64,000 nt of DNA from Archaeoglobus sp. JdFR-27. GTDB lineage: Archaea > Halobacteriota > Archaeoglobi > Archaeoglobales > Archaeoglobaceae. Each line of letters begins with the position of its first letter. Position 1 is the stretch's first letter. Location: contig MTMO01000055.1 of the NCBI GenBank assembly GCA_002011235.1, positions 1 through 64,000 on the forward strand, written 5' to 3'. The position numbers and the translations under genes are program-made. Positions 49,712-59,271 of this stretch are shown piece by piece. The notes under the pieces are model-generated. The model did no database searches and was not told the origin of the DNA. It saw only the letters and a program-made list of their open reading frames with translations.

Positions 49712-50578
49712 TCAATTTAGCCTCAGCATAGCAACCATGTCTCCTACCTCAACACCTATAGACTTTGCCACCGGCTCGCACTTTGCAGTAAGCAGAAATG
49801 CAATTGGCAGATCTGATTCTGAAAGGCATTCGTAGTTCGCCATTCCTTTAGCAATAACTATATCTGCCTCATAGATTCTTTTCCTAGTCACCTCCGGAAG
49901 TTCTGATTCGATTATTCCTATTGCTCCCTTGCCATTCGTTAGAATTTCATCAGCAACCTCGTCAATCCCGGCAAATATCGCATCCTCGTAGGTTGCATCA
50001 CTAATTATCGGTTTACCTCTCACAACCACAGTAAGCCTTTCGCAGGCTTTCTTGATTTCTTCCATGAAGAGTCGATCCACAACGATTTCTCCGGAGTTGT
50101 CAGTTAGGTAAACAACTTTCCCCTTACACTTTTGTTTTATCACATCAAGGTTATCGATCTTCAAGTTTTCATTAAACTTCTCTCGAAAGTAATCAAAAAA
50201 AGTAGAATCCTTTACCTCGTGGCCCATTACTCCATAATCAAAGGTGTTTGCGATAATAGATGCTTTGGCAGCGGCTTTAAATTTATCTTCACTCTCCTCA
50301 ATCAGCTTTTTGATTTCAGACAAATACTCTTTCGTTATCCTGTTAGCGTAATCTTTCAGCCCTTTGTAAGGATCTTCATCTTCAAGAGCCTCGTAAACTT
50401 TGCGGTGCATCCTAGTAGCTATCATCGCATTTATCCCTTTTTTTGGATATTCATCTGCCAATATCTTCAATGCCTCCTCAATTGCCTTGTCGATCTTTTC
50501 CTGATTATCAGTTGACAGCCTGGCCTCCATATAAACCCTGTTGAGAAGGCATGATGGACATCTCGGCGAGATTCTCAT
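49712..50578 (-). CDS. DUF89 family (ARMT1-like) damage-control phosphatase
   Basis: CPSCLLNRVYMEA; VYLTDNSGEIVVDRLFMEEI; KGMANYECLSE. Confidence 0.92.
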   Translation of the reverse strand: MRISPRCPSCLLNRVYMEARLSTDNQEKIDKAIEEALKILADEYPKKGINAMIATRMHRKVYEALEDEDPYKGLKDYANRITKEYLSEIKKLIEESEDKFKAAAKASIIANTFDYGVMGHEVKDSTFFDYFREKFNENLKIDNLDVIKQKCKGKVVYLTDNSGEIVVDRLFMEEIKKACERLTVVVRGKPIISDATYEDAIFAGIDEVADEILTNGKGAIGIIESELPEVTRKRIYEADIVIAKGMANYECLSESDLPIAFLLTAKCEPVAKSIGVEVGDMVAMLRLN

Positions 50579-50645
50579 TGCTGCACATATAAAGGGAGCA
50601 GATAATAACTTTTCCTTTTTTGATTAGAGTTTTTGATTAGAGTTT

Positions 50646-51410
50646 TTAATCAACTCGTATTTCTAAAGGAGAAGAGAGTAAGCTATCCTTTAAAAGCTTT
50701 TCAAAAAATTTCTCATCCCTTAAAACTGCTCTGGCAGCCGAGACAAGTTTCGCTCCGCTTTCAAGCATCTTTTTAGCTGAATAAACATCGATGACAGAAT
50801 TATTACCTATTGTTAAGATTTCCTTTGAGACTTCATTAATGAGTTCAAAGTCCGCATTACCACCTAGTATCATGGCATCAACGTGGAGCATGAGACATCC
50901 CGCCTCTTTCAACTCTCTAGTAAGTTCACAATAGTCTAAAGGAAGTCCACCTCTTATCTTTACACACGTTGGGCAGATCTTAGATGTTTTTTTAACGATT
51001 GATATCAGTCTGGGACGTTCTTTTAGCAGTTCCTGTCCGCATCCTATTTCCACAAACTCAGGCTGTCTGCAGTGGGCATTGATTTCGATTATTCCTCCAT
51101 ATTCGCTAACAAGCTTTGCTGTTTTCAAGTAACCTTTTTCGCTTGCAGATCTCACATTTACAGCGAAAACTCCATCGTATGCCTTAATCAACCCTTCAAT
51201 CTCAGTTTTTACCCCTTTAAGCGGATCTTCAAAGATGAACTCTCTTCTACCCCTTTTTACAGCTTTCTTTGAGGCTTCCATAGATTCTTCATCCACACTA
51301 AATCCCCCAAGAATAACCATGCCAGCCGGAAATTTCGAGCAGAACTTGTGATCGTTAATCCCAGCCATCGCAGAGAGGACGAGTCTATTTCTGAATTTTA
51401 CCATTTTCAT
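50646..51410 (-). CDS. TIM-barrel protein related to dihydrouridine synthases
   Basis: LVLSAMAGINDHKFC; IIEINAHCRQPEFVEIGCGQELL; VKIRGGLPLD. Confidence 0.8.
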   Translation of the reverse strand: MKMVKFRNRLVLSAMAGINDHKFCSKFPAGMVILGGFSVDEESMEASKKAVKRGRREFIFEDPLKGVKTEIEGLIKAYDGVFAVNVRSASEKGYLKTAKLVSEYGGIIEINAHCRQPEFVEIGCGQELLKERPRLISIVKKTSKICPTCVKIRGGLPLDYCELTRELKEAGCLMLHVDAMILGGNADFELINEVSKEILTIGNNSVIDVYSAKKMLESGAKLVSAARAVLRDEKFFEKLLKDSLLSSPLEIRVD

Positions 51411-51447
51411 AGCTAATTTCCAAATTTACGCCTCAATTTTCAATCCT

Positions 51448-52332
51448 TCAATCAATGCTCTCGAATCTTAGCTCCGATAGTCTAAGCCTACCATCGAAGA
51501 CCCTCGAAGCGCTCCCAGCCATGTAAGCAATTTTGCCATTGAATTCGACGATTAGACCTCCACCTTTCGTGACAACTCTCACAGGTTCCCTAACCAATCC
51601 CAGTTGTACCGAGACAAAAGCAGCAGCAACGCTTCCAGTTCCACAGCTGAGTGTTTCCTCCTCCACACCCCTCTCATACGTTCTTATCTTTATCTCGTTC
51701 GTTGATAGCAGACTAACAAAATTAACATTCGTACCCTCTGGAAAAATCTCATTGTACCTAATTTTCCTTGCAATAGGAACAATATCGAGATTCTCCAGCT
51801 CTTTTTCATCAACAAAGATTACCACATGTGGTACTCCGGAGTTTACCGCGTAGATTTCAAACTCCCTTCCATTCACATCAAATTTATCCCCCCATAATTG
51901 ATGCACACCTACCGCAGGAATTTCTTCAGCTGAGGTTTTAACCTCTCCCATGTTAACCTTAACCATATAACTTTCCGCTTTTTCGACCCAGAGTTCTAAT
52001 ACCCCTACAACAGTTTCGACTCTGATCTTTCCAGGCTTCGCATATCCTTCCTCAACCAGATATCGGGAGAAGCACCTTATACCATTCCCGCACATCGCAG
52101 CCTCGCTTCCATCGCTGTTAAAGTATCTGAACTTGGCATCCGCTATACTGGATTTCTGAACGAACAGGGCCCCATCTGCTCCAACACCAAATCTCCTATC
52201 ACATACAGCCTTAACAAATTCTGGTTTTTTCTTTTCTGGTACCAATTCACCGTCAAATTCATCGAAAAGGATGAAATCATTTCCATTGCCGTGCATTTTT
52301 GCGAACTCGATGGAATCGGCCAAGCTAACCAC
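51448..52332 (-). CDS. dapF: Diaminopimelate epimerase
   Basis: FAKMHGNGNDFILFDE; FNSDGSEAAMCGNGIRCF; ERGVEEETLSCGTGSVAAAF. Confidence 0.96.
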   Translation of the reverse strand: MVSLADSIEFAKMHGNGNDFILFDEFDGELVPEKKKPEFVKAVCDRRFGVGADGALFVQKSSIADAKFRYFNSDGSEAAMCGNGIRCFSRYLVEEGYAKPGKIRVETVVGVLELWVEKAESYMVKVNMGEVKTSAEEIPAVGVHQLWGDKFDVNGREFEIYAVNSGVPHVVIFVDEKELENLDIVPIARKIRYNEIFPEGTNVNFVSLLSTNEIKIRTYERGVEEETLSCGTGSVAAAFVSVQLGLVREPVRVVTKGGGLIVEFNGKIAYMAGSASRVFDGRLRLSELRFESID

Positions 52333-52342
52333 CTCAACTAAA

Positions 52343-52972
52343 TCATTTCAACAATTCATAGATTTTTTTTGCTTCCTTTTTAGGATCTTTAGCCAGGTAA
52401 ATGCTCCTTCCAACGATGATATAATCCACCAATTCTTTAATATCTTCAATCCTACCCCCTTGCACTCCAACACCTGGGCAGATGACTTTCAGATCTCCAA
52501 CAATTTCTCTCAGCTCTCTAACCCTTTCTGGCCTTGTTGCAGGAGCGATTATGCCGTCACAGCCTATATCCTTTGCAAGCACAGCAATAGAGTTCGACAC
52601 CTTTTGGAGGAACTCCACCCCACCAGGACTTGAAAGTTCTGTAACAACATAGACCTCACCGCCATATTCTCCTGCAACATCCTTTACTGCCCTCAATGTA
52701 TCGCTTCCAGCAAAACCATGGCATATAACGGCAAAAGCTCCATTCTCAAAGGCCATTCTTGAAATAAGAGAGCTCGTATATGGAATATCAGAAATTTTAA
52801 AGTCGGCAATTACCTTTTTGAACTTGGAAAGTTTCTTTATTACATCCACCCCTGCAGAAAGAACCAATGGATAGTTTACCTTTATAAGATTGATCCATTC
52901 TGCAGTCTTCTCCGCAATCTCAAAAGCCTTTTTTTCATCCATCACATCGAGAGCTAAAATCAAACCCACCAT
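52343..52972 (-). CDS. pyrF: Orotidine 5'-phosphate decarboxylase
   Basis: [60 protein letters not shown]. Confidence 0.95.
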   Translation of the reverse strand: MVGLILALDVMDEKKAFEIAEKTAEWINLIKVNYPLVLSAGVDVIKKLSKFKKVIADFKISDIPYTSSLISRMAFENGAFAVICHGFAGSDTLRAVKDVAGEYGGEVYVVTELSSPGGVEFLQKVSNSIAVLAKDIGCDGIIAPATRPERVRELREIVGDLKVICPGVGVQGGRIEDIKELVDYIIVGRSIYLAKDPKKEAKKIYELLK

Positions 52973-53002
52973 ACGAATCTCCTTATTTCTTAATACCTAA
53001 AA

Positions 53003-54823
53003 TCAAACATATTTCGAATAAATCGTCGGGAAGAGTTGTGGATTTCCTGGAATGGAGAGAGCTGCGTTGTACTCCTCCATGAAGTTCGGATCCGTGCTAA
53101 GATCGAAATACGTCATGATCTTTGCTATCTTCTCCGTTAACTTTCTTTTGCTTTCGGAGGTTAGAGCAATATATGCTCCTGCAAGTGCTCCGTTTCCTAT
53201 CTGAAGGACTTCTGCATTGGGAAATTCTGGGAAAAGGCCAATCGTAAAGGAGTTTTCAATATCAATGTAGTAGCCAAACGCCCCAGCGATGTAAAACCTC
53301 ATGATGTCTTCTATGTCCAATCCCGCTTTTTTCAGCAAAACACTCATACCAGCACAAACGGCAGCCTTGGACATTACCAAGGTGTCTATATCCTTCTGTG
53401 TGAAAACGATGTCCTTACCAGTTGATGTTTTCTCCGCTTCGACGACCAAGTATTCCTTACCATCGTCCCCCTCTCTGACCCTTGGATTTTTCTGAAGACT
53501 TCCTGTAAAGTCCACAATTCCGTTTTTGAAGAGTTCTGCTAAAAGATCAATAAGCCCACTACCGCAGATGCTTGCAGGCTTTACATTCCCGATTACCGTG
53601 TACTCTGGTTCTTCATTTGGATCATTTATTTTAACGTGATCGATCGCTCCTTCTACCGCTCTGCTCCCGTTCTTTATCTCGTATCCTTCGAAAGCTGGGC
53701 CTGAGGCGACGGATGTTGAGATGAACCATCCTTCACTCCCTATGACGATCTCACCATTCGTTCCCAGATCGACCATAAGGGATATCTCGTTGGAATTTGC
53801 GATGCCTGACGTCAGGATGTCCCCAACGATGTCTCCTCCCACATATTTCCCCACAGGTGGAAGTCCAAAAACGTTTGCATTAGGATGTACACTCAACCCT
53901 AGATCCTTTGCCCCTGCAACAAAGGGTTTTCTCTCCAGTTTTGGTTCTGATGTTTCAAAGAGATATTCTACATCCCTTTTGAAGAAAAAGTGAGTCATTA
54001 AAGTGTTACCTGAGATCGCTACGTCGTATATCTTCTCTGAAGGAAAATCACCCATTATCTTACCTATCAGCTTGTTAAGAGTGGATATAATCGATTTCTG
54101 GAGTATATTCAATCCATCTTTTCTGCTTCTAGCAAATTCGACCCTCGAAAGGACCTCCTCACCGTATATTATCTGGCCATTGTAGTCAGAGGTTACATCT
54201 ACAATCCTGCCATCTCTCAGATCGATTAGAGATACTACGACAGTTGTTGTCCCAACATCAACTGCAATTCCAAAAACTTCGTCTCTTGTATCCCCTTCTT
54301 CAACCTCCATCACCTCATTATTCCTCAAAACAAGAGTTAAATCTCCTTCTTCAATCTCAGGATTAAAGATGAGTTTATACCCCTTCTGAGATACGATTTC
54401 AGGAAGAAATGCATCTTCATAAAATTCCTTTCTCACCAATGGCTTTAAGTCCTTCTCCTTCACTATAAACTCTGCGAGAATTTGCTGCTTCTCTAACCTA
54501 GATTCTACAGGAATGAAAACCTGAACATCGGTAAGAATTCGTGATTGACAGGCAAGTATCGCATTTTCACCTTTTTTTATGAATTTCTCATGGGGTTCTG
54601 GATTCTTTTCAACTTCTCCCTTTTCAAGCACCACCTTACACTTTCCACAACTTCCTTTTCCGCCACAAATGCTTCTTATACCTTCTCCAGCCTCTTGGGC
54701 AGCCCCTAGAATTGTAGAATATTTTTTAACCTTCAACCTTTTACCAGAGGGGAGAAAAGTAACGTTCACATTTACAGCATCCTGTGAATCTCCAGAGTGT
54801 TCAGAACTATCACTTTGTGACAT
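53003..54823 (-). CDS. Reductive activator of corrinoid protein (RACo/ASKHA-like) with N-terminal [2Fe-2S] ferredoxin domain
   Basis: ICGGKGSCGKCKVVLEKG...ACQSRI; VDVGTTTVVVSLIDLRDGR; DLGTNGEIVIG; GALAGAYIAL. Confidence 0.92.
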   Translation of the reverse strand: MSQSDSSEHSGDSQDAVNVNVTFLPSGKRLKVKKYSTILGAAQEAGEGIRSICGGKGSCGKCKVVLEKGEVEKNPEPHEKFIKKGENAILACQSRILTDVQVFIPVESRLEKQQILAEFIVKEKDLKPLVRKEFYEDAFLPEIVSQKGYKLIFNPEIEEGDLTLVLRNNEVMEVEEGDTRDEVFGIAVDVGTTTVVVSLIDLRDGRIVDVTSDYNGQIIYGEEVLSRVEFARSRKDGLNILQKSIISTLNKLIGKIMGDFPSEKIYDVAISGNTLMTHFFFKRDVEYLFETSEPKLERKPFVAGAKDLGLSVHPNANVFGLPPVGKYVGGDIVGDILTSGIANSNEISLMVDLGTNGEIVIGSEGWFISTSVASGPAFEGYEIKNGSRAVEGAIDHVKINDPNEEPEYTVIGNVKPASICGSGLIDLLAELFKNGIVDFTGSLQKNPRVREGDDGKEYLVVEAEKTSTGKDIVFTQKDIDTLVMSKAAVCAGMSVLLKKAGLDIEDIMRFYIAGAFGYYIDIENSFTIGLFPEFPNAEVLQIGNGALAGAYIALTSESKRKLTEKIAKIMTYFDLSTDPNFMEEYNAALSIPGNPQLFPTIYSKYV

Positions 54824-54874
54824 GCAAAGACATCTCTACAAAAAATGATATTTAGGAGTTTCTACAAAGAGTGA

Positions 54875-55675
54875 GTGATGAGATTTGCGATCGTTTATTC
54901 TCCAGAGATAAAAGAGACGAATCTAGCGATTTCGAGAAGGCTGATTGGTTTTGAGAGGGCAATCAAAAACTTCAACATTGAATACATCAAACCAGAGACC
55001 TTTGAATTCGATGAAAGAATCCTTTACGAAATTCATAGTAGGGAAATGATCGAAAAGGTAAGGAGATTTTTCGCCTCCTCTTCAACTTTTAGATCTGCCT
55101 GGGCAGTTTATACAGCTGCCAAACTCTTGAGAGATTTTGATTTTGTATTTGTTCCAACATCTGGAACTGGGCACAGCGCCATGAGAGACAGATTCAAAGG
55201 ATATTCATTTCTTAATGATGTTAATATCGCCATCAAGGTTCTTAGAGAATCTGGCTTCAAAAAAATCTCCATTTTAGATACCGACACCCATCATGGAGAA
55301 GGGGTTTTTGAGTATATAACCTACGACCGGGATTCGATGTATTTCTGTTTCTGTGGAAGAACCGGGAGATCTTCTAACGGTAGAAAGATTTGTTTTGGAT
55401 TTGAAAATGAGGAGGAATACTTGAAAAATATCAGAGATGCTTTGAAAGCAATGGAGAATTTTTCGACAGAAGTGCTTATCTGGTATGTTGGCCAAGATGC
55501 ACATGAGGGTGAGCTATCAGATTTAAACCTCTCTACAGAATGCTTCAGGAAAATAACAGAGCAAATCAAGGAGAAGATTGAAAGGGTCAAGACACTCATA
55601 ATTCTATCTGGAGGTTCGAGTGAAGAAGTAACGGAGGAGCTAACTAATGCAATTTTAACGACCTTATCTGAGTGA
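54875..55675 (+). CDS. Divergent histone deacetylase-fold protein
   Basis: ISILDTDTHHGEGVFEYI; WYVGQDAHEGE; GTGHSA in place of the usual GHHA. Confidence 0.82.
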   Translation: MMRFAIVYSPEIKETNLAISRRLIGFERAIKNFNIEYIKPETFEFDERILYEIHSREMIEKVRRFFASSSTFRSAWAVYTAAKLLRDFDFVFVPTSGTGHSAMRDRFKGYSFLNDVNIAIKVLRESGFKKISILDTDTHHGEGVFEYITYDRDSMYFCFCGRTGRSSNGRKICFGFENEEEYLKNIRDALKAMENFSTEVLIWYVGQDAHEGELSDLNLSTECFRKITEQIKEKIERVKTLIILSGGSSEEVTEELTNAILTTLSE

Positions 55676-55811
55676 TGTGGCTCTCAAAAAATCTTTTAAC
55701 CGATTTTATCCAAAAATCTCCATCCTACCCTTTACCATTCATCAGATAAGAATAAAAAACCTTAAATTGCAACATGAATAAGAATTAAAGGTGGCTATGG
55801 GGTAGTCTGAG

Positions 55812-56390
55812 GTGATAGTTCTGACAGGAGAACTAATACTCGAGTTTTTAAAAAACTTAGAGAACCATTTGAGAAATTTAAGGGAGGAATTGGACATTTC
55901 TCAGGTTGAAGAACTCATAACTTCAATCAATTCATCAAAGAACATATTCATAATGGGTGCTGGGAGAAGTGGTTTTGTTGCCAAAGCCTTTGCAATGAGA
56001 CTGATGCATCTTGGCTATTCGGTTTATGTGGTTGGAGAGACAGTTACTCCAAAGATAAAGAAAGATGACTTACTTATTGCCATCTCTGGTTCTGGTGAGA
56101 CGAGTTCTGTGATTAACGTAGCAATGAAAGCGAAATCCATGGTTGGATCCAAAGTTGCAGCCCTCACCAGCAATAAAAATTCGAGCCTTGCCAGGCTCAG
56201 TGACGTTGTAGTGACTCTAAAAGGAAAAGTTAAAACGGAGAAGGATGAGAAAATCTCAAAGCTTGCCCCTCTCGGGACGATGTTCGAGCTAACCTCATTG
56301 ATATTTCTCGACGCTCTTGTTGCAGAGCTTTTGAACATGAAAGGACTCGACGAAGAGGATCTTAAAGAAAGGCATGCGATACTTGAGTAG
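55812..56390 (+). CDS. hxlB: 6-phospho-3-hexuloisomerase (SIS domain)
   Basis: KNIFIMGAGRSGFVAKAFAMRLMHLGYSVYVVGETVTPKI; SGSGETSSV. Confidence 0.93.
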   Translation: MIVLTGELILEFLKNLENHLRNLREELDISQVEELITSINSSKNIFIMGAGRSGFVAKAFAMRLMHLGYSVYVVGETVTPKIKKDDLLIAISGSGETSSVINVAMKAKSMVGSKVAALTSNKNSSLARLSDVVVTLKGKVKTEKDEKISKLAPLGTMFELTSLIFLDALVAELLNMKGLDEEDLKERHAILE

Positions 56391-56401
56391 GAGGTGTTAG
56401 T

Positions 56402-57460
56402 GTGGATGTGAATAACGCAAAGGAGCTGCTCAGGAAGCTGAGCGATTCCCATGGTGTGAGTGGATTTGAAGATGAAATTAGAGAGGTAATAAGAGAGGAG
56501 CTTGAGGATTTTGTGGATGAGATTAAAGTCGATTCGATGGGAAATTTTATTTGCATAAAAAACGGCGGTAACCTCGAGCTAATGGTCGCTTCCCACATCG
56601 ATGAGATAGGATTTATAGTGAAATACATCGATGACAAGGGTTTTATAAGATTTTCAACCCTCGGTGGTTGGTTTGATCAGACTGTTCTGAACCAGAGAGC
56701 GATTCTGCATGGGGAGAAGGGGAAAGTTTACGGCGTTCTGGGATGCAAACCACCCCATCTAATGAAGGATGAGGAGAGAAAGAAGGTAATTGAGCTTAGA
56801 GACATGTTTATAGACATTGGGGCCTCATCCAAGGATGAGGTTATTCAGATGGGAATAGACGTGGGGACTCCAATAACCTTGGATAGAGAATTCAGGGAGC
56901 TCGCAGGAAACAGAGTCACTGGAAAAGCATTCGACAATAGAGCGGGTGTAGCGATGATGATAGGAGCGATAAAGCAAACAAAGAGCGATGCAACGATCTA
57001 TGCAGTTGGAACCGTTCAGGAGGAGGTGGGGCTTAAGGGAGCGAGAACTTCCGCTTTCGCAATAGAGCCTGATGCTGCAATAGCAACAGACGTCTGTGTT
57101 GCTGCAGACTTTCCGGGAGCAGAGTCTGCTTACATGGATGTTAAGCTTGGAGGTGGACCGGCGATAACCGTGGTAGATGCCTCAGGAAGGGGCCTTATAG
57201 CCTCAAAAAAGGTTATAAGCTGGCTTAAAACTTCAGCTGAGAAGTATGAGATTCCCTATCAGATGGAGGTTGCCGATGGTGGAACTACAGATGCCACAGC
57301 CATCCATCTGACCAAATCCGGGATTCCAGCAGGTGTTGTTAGCGTTCCTGCAAGATACATCCATTCTCCGGTTGAGGTTTTGGATCTTAACGATCTCGTG
57401 AATGGATCAAAGCTGGTTGCTGCTTCACTTGAGACAGCAAAAGAATATTTCAGGAAGTAA
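56402..57460 (+). CDS. M42 family metallopeptidase
   Basis: MVASHIDEIGFIVKYID; GKAFDNRAGVAMMIGAI; GTVQEEVGLKGART; TDVCVAADFPG. Confidence 0.95.
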   Translation: MDVNNAKELLRKLSDSHGVSGFEDEIREVIREELEDFVDEIKVDSMGNFICIKNGGNLELMVASHIDEIGFIVKYIDDKGFIRFSTLGGWFDQTVLNQRAILHGEKGKVYGVLGCKPPHLMKDEERKKVIELRDMFIDIGASSKDEVIQMGIDVGTPITLDREFRELAGNRVTGKAFDNRAGVAMMIGAIKQTKSDATIYAVGTVQEEVGLKGARTSAFAIEPDAAIATDVCVAADFPGAESAYMDVKLGGGPAITVVDASGRGLIASKKVISWLKTSAEKYEIPYQMEVADGGTTDATAIHLTKSGIPAGVVSVPARYIHSPVEVLDLNDLVNGSKLVAASLETAKEYFRK

Positions 57461-57470
57461 GTTTTTGAGA

Positions 57471-57517
57471 TTTATTTGAATTTATTTGAGTTTATTTGAG
57501 TTTATTTGAATTTATTC
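57471..57517. repeat. 10-bp tandem repeat TTTATTTGAR, about 4.7 copies
   Basis: Direct reading, 11 bp after the M42 peptidase stop. Confidence 0.97.
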
Positions 57518-57873
57518 CTTTTTTTCTGTTTTTTATATGGGCACTTAATGAGAAGAGTACAATAAAATGAGGATGCTTTCAGAATCATTAATTTTTATCT
57601 GTTTTCTTACAACTTCAAATCATCAACGAACAAAGCTGAACCAACCCCAAATGCGACTTAGCTGATAGTAACAGATTGCAAGCCACTTTTATAACAGATA
57701 TAACCCCTAGTTGCACCTTCTTATTCCACCCTCACATCTTTTTTATAACCTTTTAACTCTTAATTCTTTTAGATGGAACTCTTTCAATAAAATTAGGTGA
57801 GATCTGATGCAAACATCTTGAGTTCATTAAATCAACCACTAAGTTTATTTTTACGTTGATACAAGTTTTAAGA

Positions 57874-58062
57874 ATGAGAATTCTCGTTTGTCCCGTTTGC
57901 AAGTCAACAAATGTTGAGATGGATGCGGGTGGTTACACAGGAAAGTACCACTGCAAGAAATGTGGTTACGTTGGATCTTTAATCTTAGAGATGGATGAGG
58001 GAGAGCTTAGGGAGATCATAGAGGCGGAAAAATTAAAGGATAAAGATGCGAAAAATTTGTAA
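57874..58062 (+). CDS. Small zinc-ribbon protein
   Basis: MRILVCPVCKSTNVEMDAGGYTGKYHCKKCGYVGSLILEMDE. Confidence 0.82.
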   Translation: MRILVCPVCKSTNVEMDAGGYTGKYHCKKCGYVGSLILEMDEGELREIIEAEKLKDKDAKNL

Positions 58063-58125
58063 TGAATTAACATTATTGAGAATCTTCTCAAAAATTATAA
58101 ATACATTCACATTCAACAAACTCCC

Positions 58126-59268
58126 ATGTCATTGCCCGACATTATCGATTCAAAAAGGATTTGCGTGATTACTGACGATCAAAAAGCTGTTCTCTCCTTT
58201 CCTGCAGAAAAAATTGGATCAAATGAAATTGCTTTCCTCATGAAAAACTGTGATGAGTTAAGACTTGCGATCCCTTGGAATACCATTTCAAGACTTGGCT
58301 TGAATAGATTTCGTTTTTATGGTGAGAACTCTATCCCCGTGGATTTCAAAAAAAACGGGGTTTCTGCCGAAGAGAAGGCTTGGTTCATAAGGAACCTCGT
58401 GATGGGGAAGATTGCTATTGAAGATATCGTTTACCCAGGCAGAATCTTTGTAGAAGAGGCAAAAGAGGGTGGAGTTCTCGAAAGACCTGGATTTGGTGAG
58501 GCATCCCTCGACGTTGCGAGGATGTTGGGTTTCATCCCAGCAAGTGTTTATTCAAACCTAATGACTCCTTCAGGAGAAATTGCAAATGTGGAGTATGCTG
58601 TAAGGTTTGCTGATGAACATAACCTTCCGGTGATCAAAATTAAGGACCTCATCTTCTACAGACTTAAAAATGAGAAACTCGTTGAGAGGGCAGTCGAGGC
58701 AACTCTTCCAACCAAATTCTACGGTGTTTTCAAAGCTGTCGGCTACAAAACTCCCATTGGAGAGATAATAGCCCTTGTTAAAGGTGAGGTTTCAGAGGGA
58801 GAAACACTTGTGAGGATCCACTCGGAATGCCTTACAGGAGATGTTTTTCATTCATTAAGATGTGATTGTGGAGATCAACTGGAGAATGCACTAAAAATAA
58901 TCGACAAAGCTGGAAAAGGTGTTTTAATTTACATGAGAGGGCATGAAGGAAGGGGTATTGGGCTGATCAACAAGCTCATGGCATACAGACTTCAGGAGGA
59001 GGGAAAAGACACGGTCGAAGCTAACATCGAACTCGGATTTCCACCTGATTTAAGGAGTTATGGAATTTCCGCACAAATACTAATGGATTTGGGCGTAAAG
59101 AACATAGTCTTGATGACGAACAACCCCTTAAAAATTGAGGAACTCAAGAAATACGACTTCAATGTTAAGAGAATGGAGATAGAGGTTGAACCTTCTTCAG
59201 AAAATCTAGACTATCTAAGAACAAAGAAAGAAAAGATGGGGCATTTGATTTGCAGGATCAATCTTTAG
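58126..59268 (+). CDS. RibBA-like protein: intact GTP cyclohydrolase II domain, degenerate DHBP-synthase domain
   Basis: HSECLTGDVFHSLRCDCGDQL, RGHEGRGIGL, DLRSYGISAQIL, TNNPLKIE; N-terminal GGVLERPGFGEASLDVARMLGF aligns with RibB. Confidence 0.9.
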   Translation: MSLPDIIDSKRICVITDDQKAVLSFPAEKIGSNEIAFLMKNCDELRLAIPWNTISRLGLNRFRFYGENSIPVDFKKNGVSAEEKAWFIRNLVMGKIAIEDIVYPGRIFVEEAKEGGVLERPGFGEASLDVARMLGFIPASVYSNLMTPSGEIANVEYAVRFADEHNLPVIKIKDLIFYRLKNEKLVERAVEATLPTKFYGVFKAVGYKTPIGEIIALVKGEVSEGETLVRIHSECLTGDVFHSLRCDCGDQLENALKIIDKAGKGVLIYMRGHEGRGIGLINKLMAYRLQEEGKDTVEANIELGFPPDLRSYGISAQILMDLGVKNIVLMTNNPLKIEELKKYDFNVKRMEIEVEPSSENLDYLRTKKEKMGHLICRINL

Positions 59269-59271
59269 TGA

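Noticed and set aside
57520-57850. Possible RNA gene in the 390-bp spacer before the zinc-ribbon gene
   Set aside because: No tRNA-like cloverleaf, C/D or H/ACA box pattern could be identified by eye.
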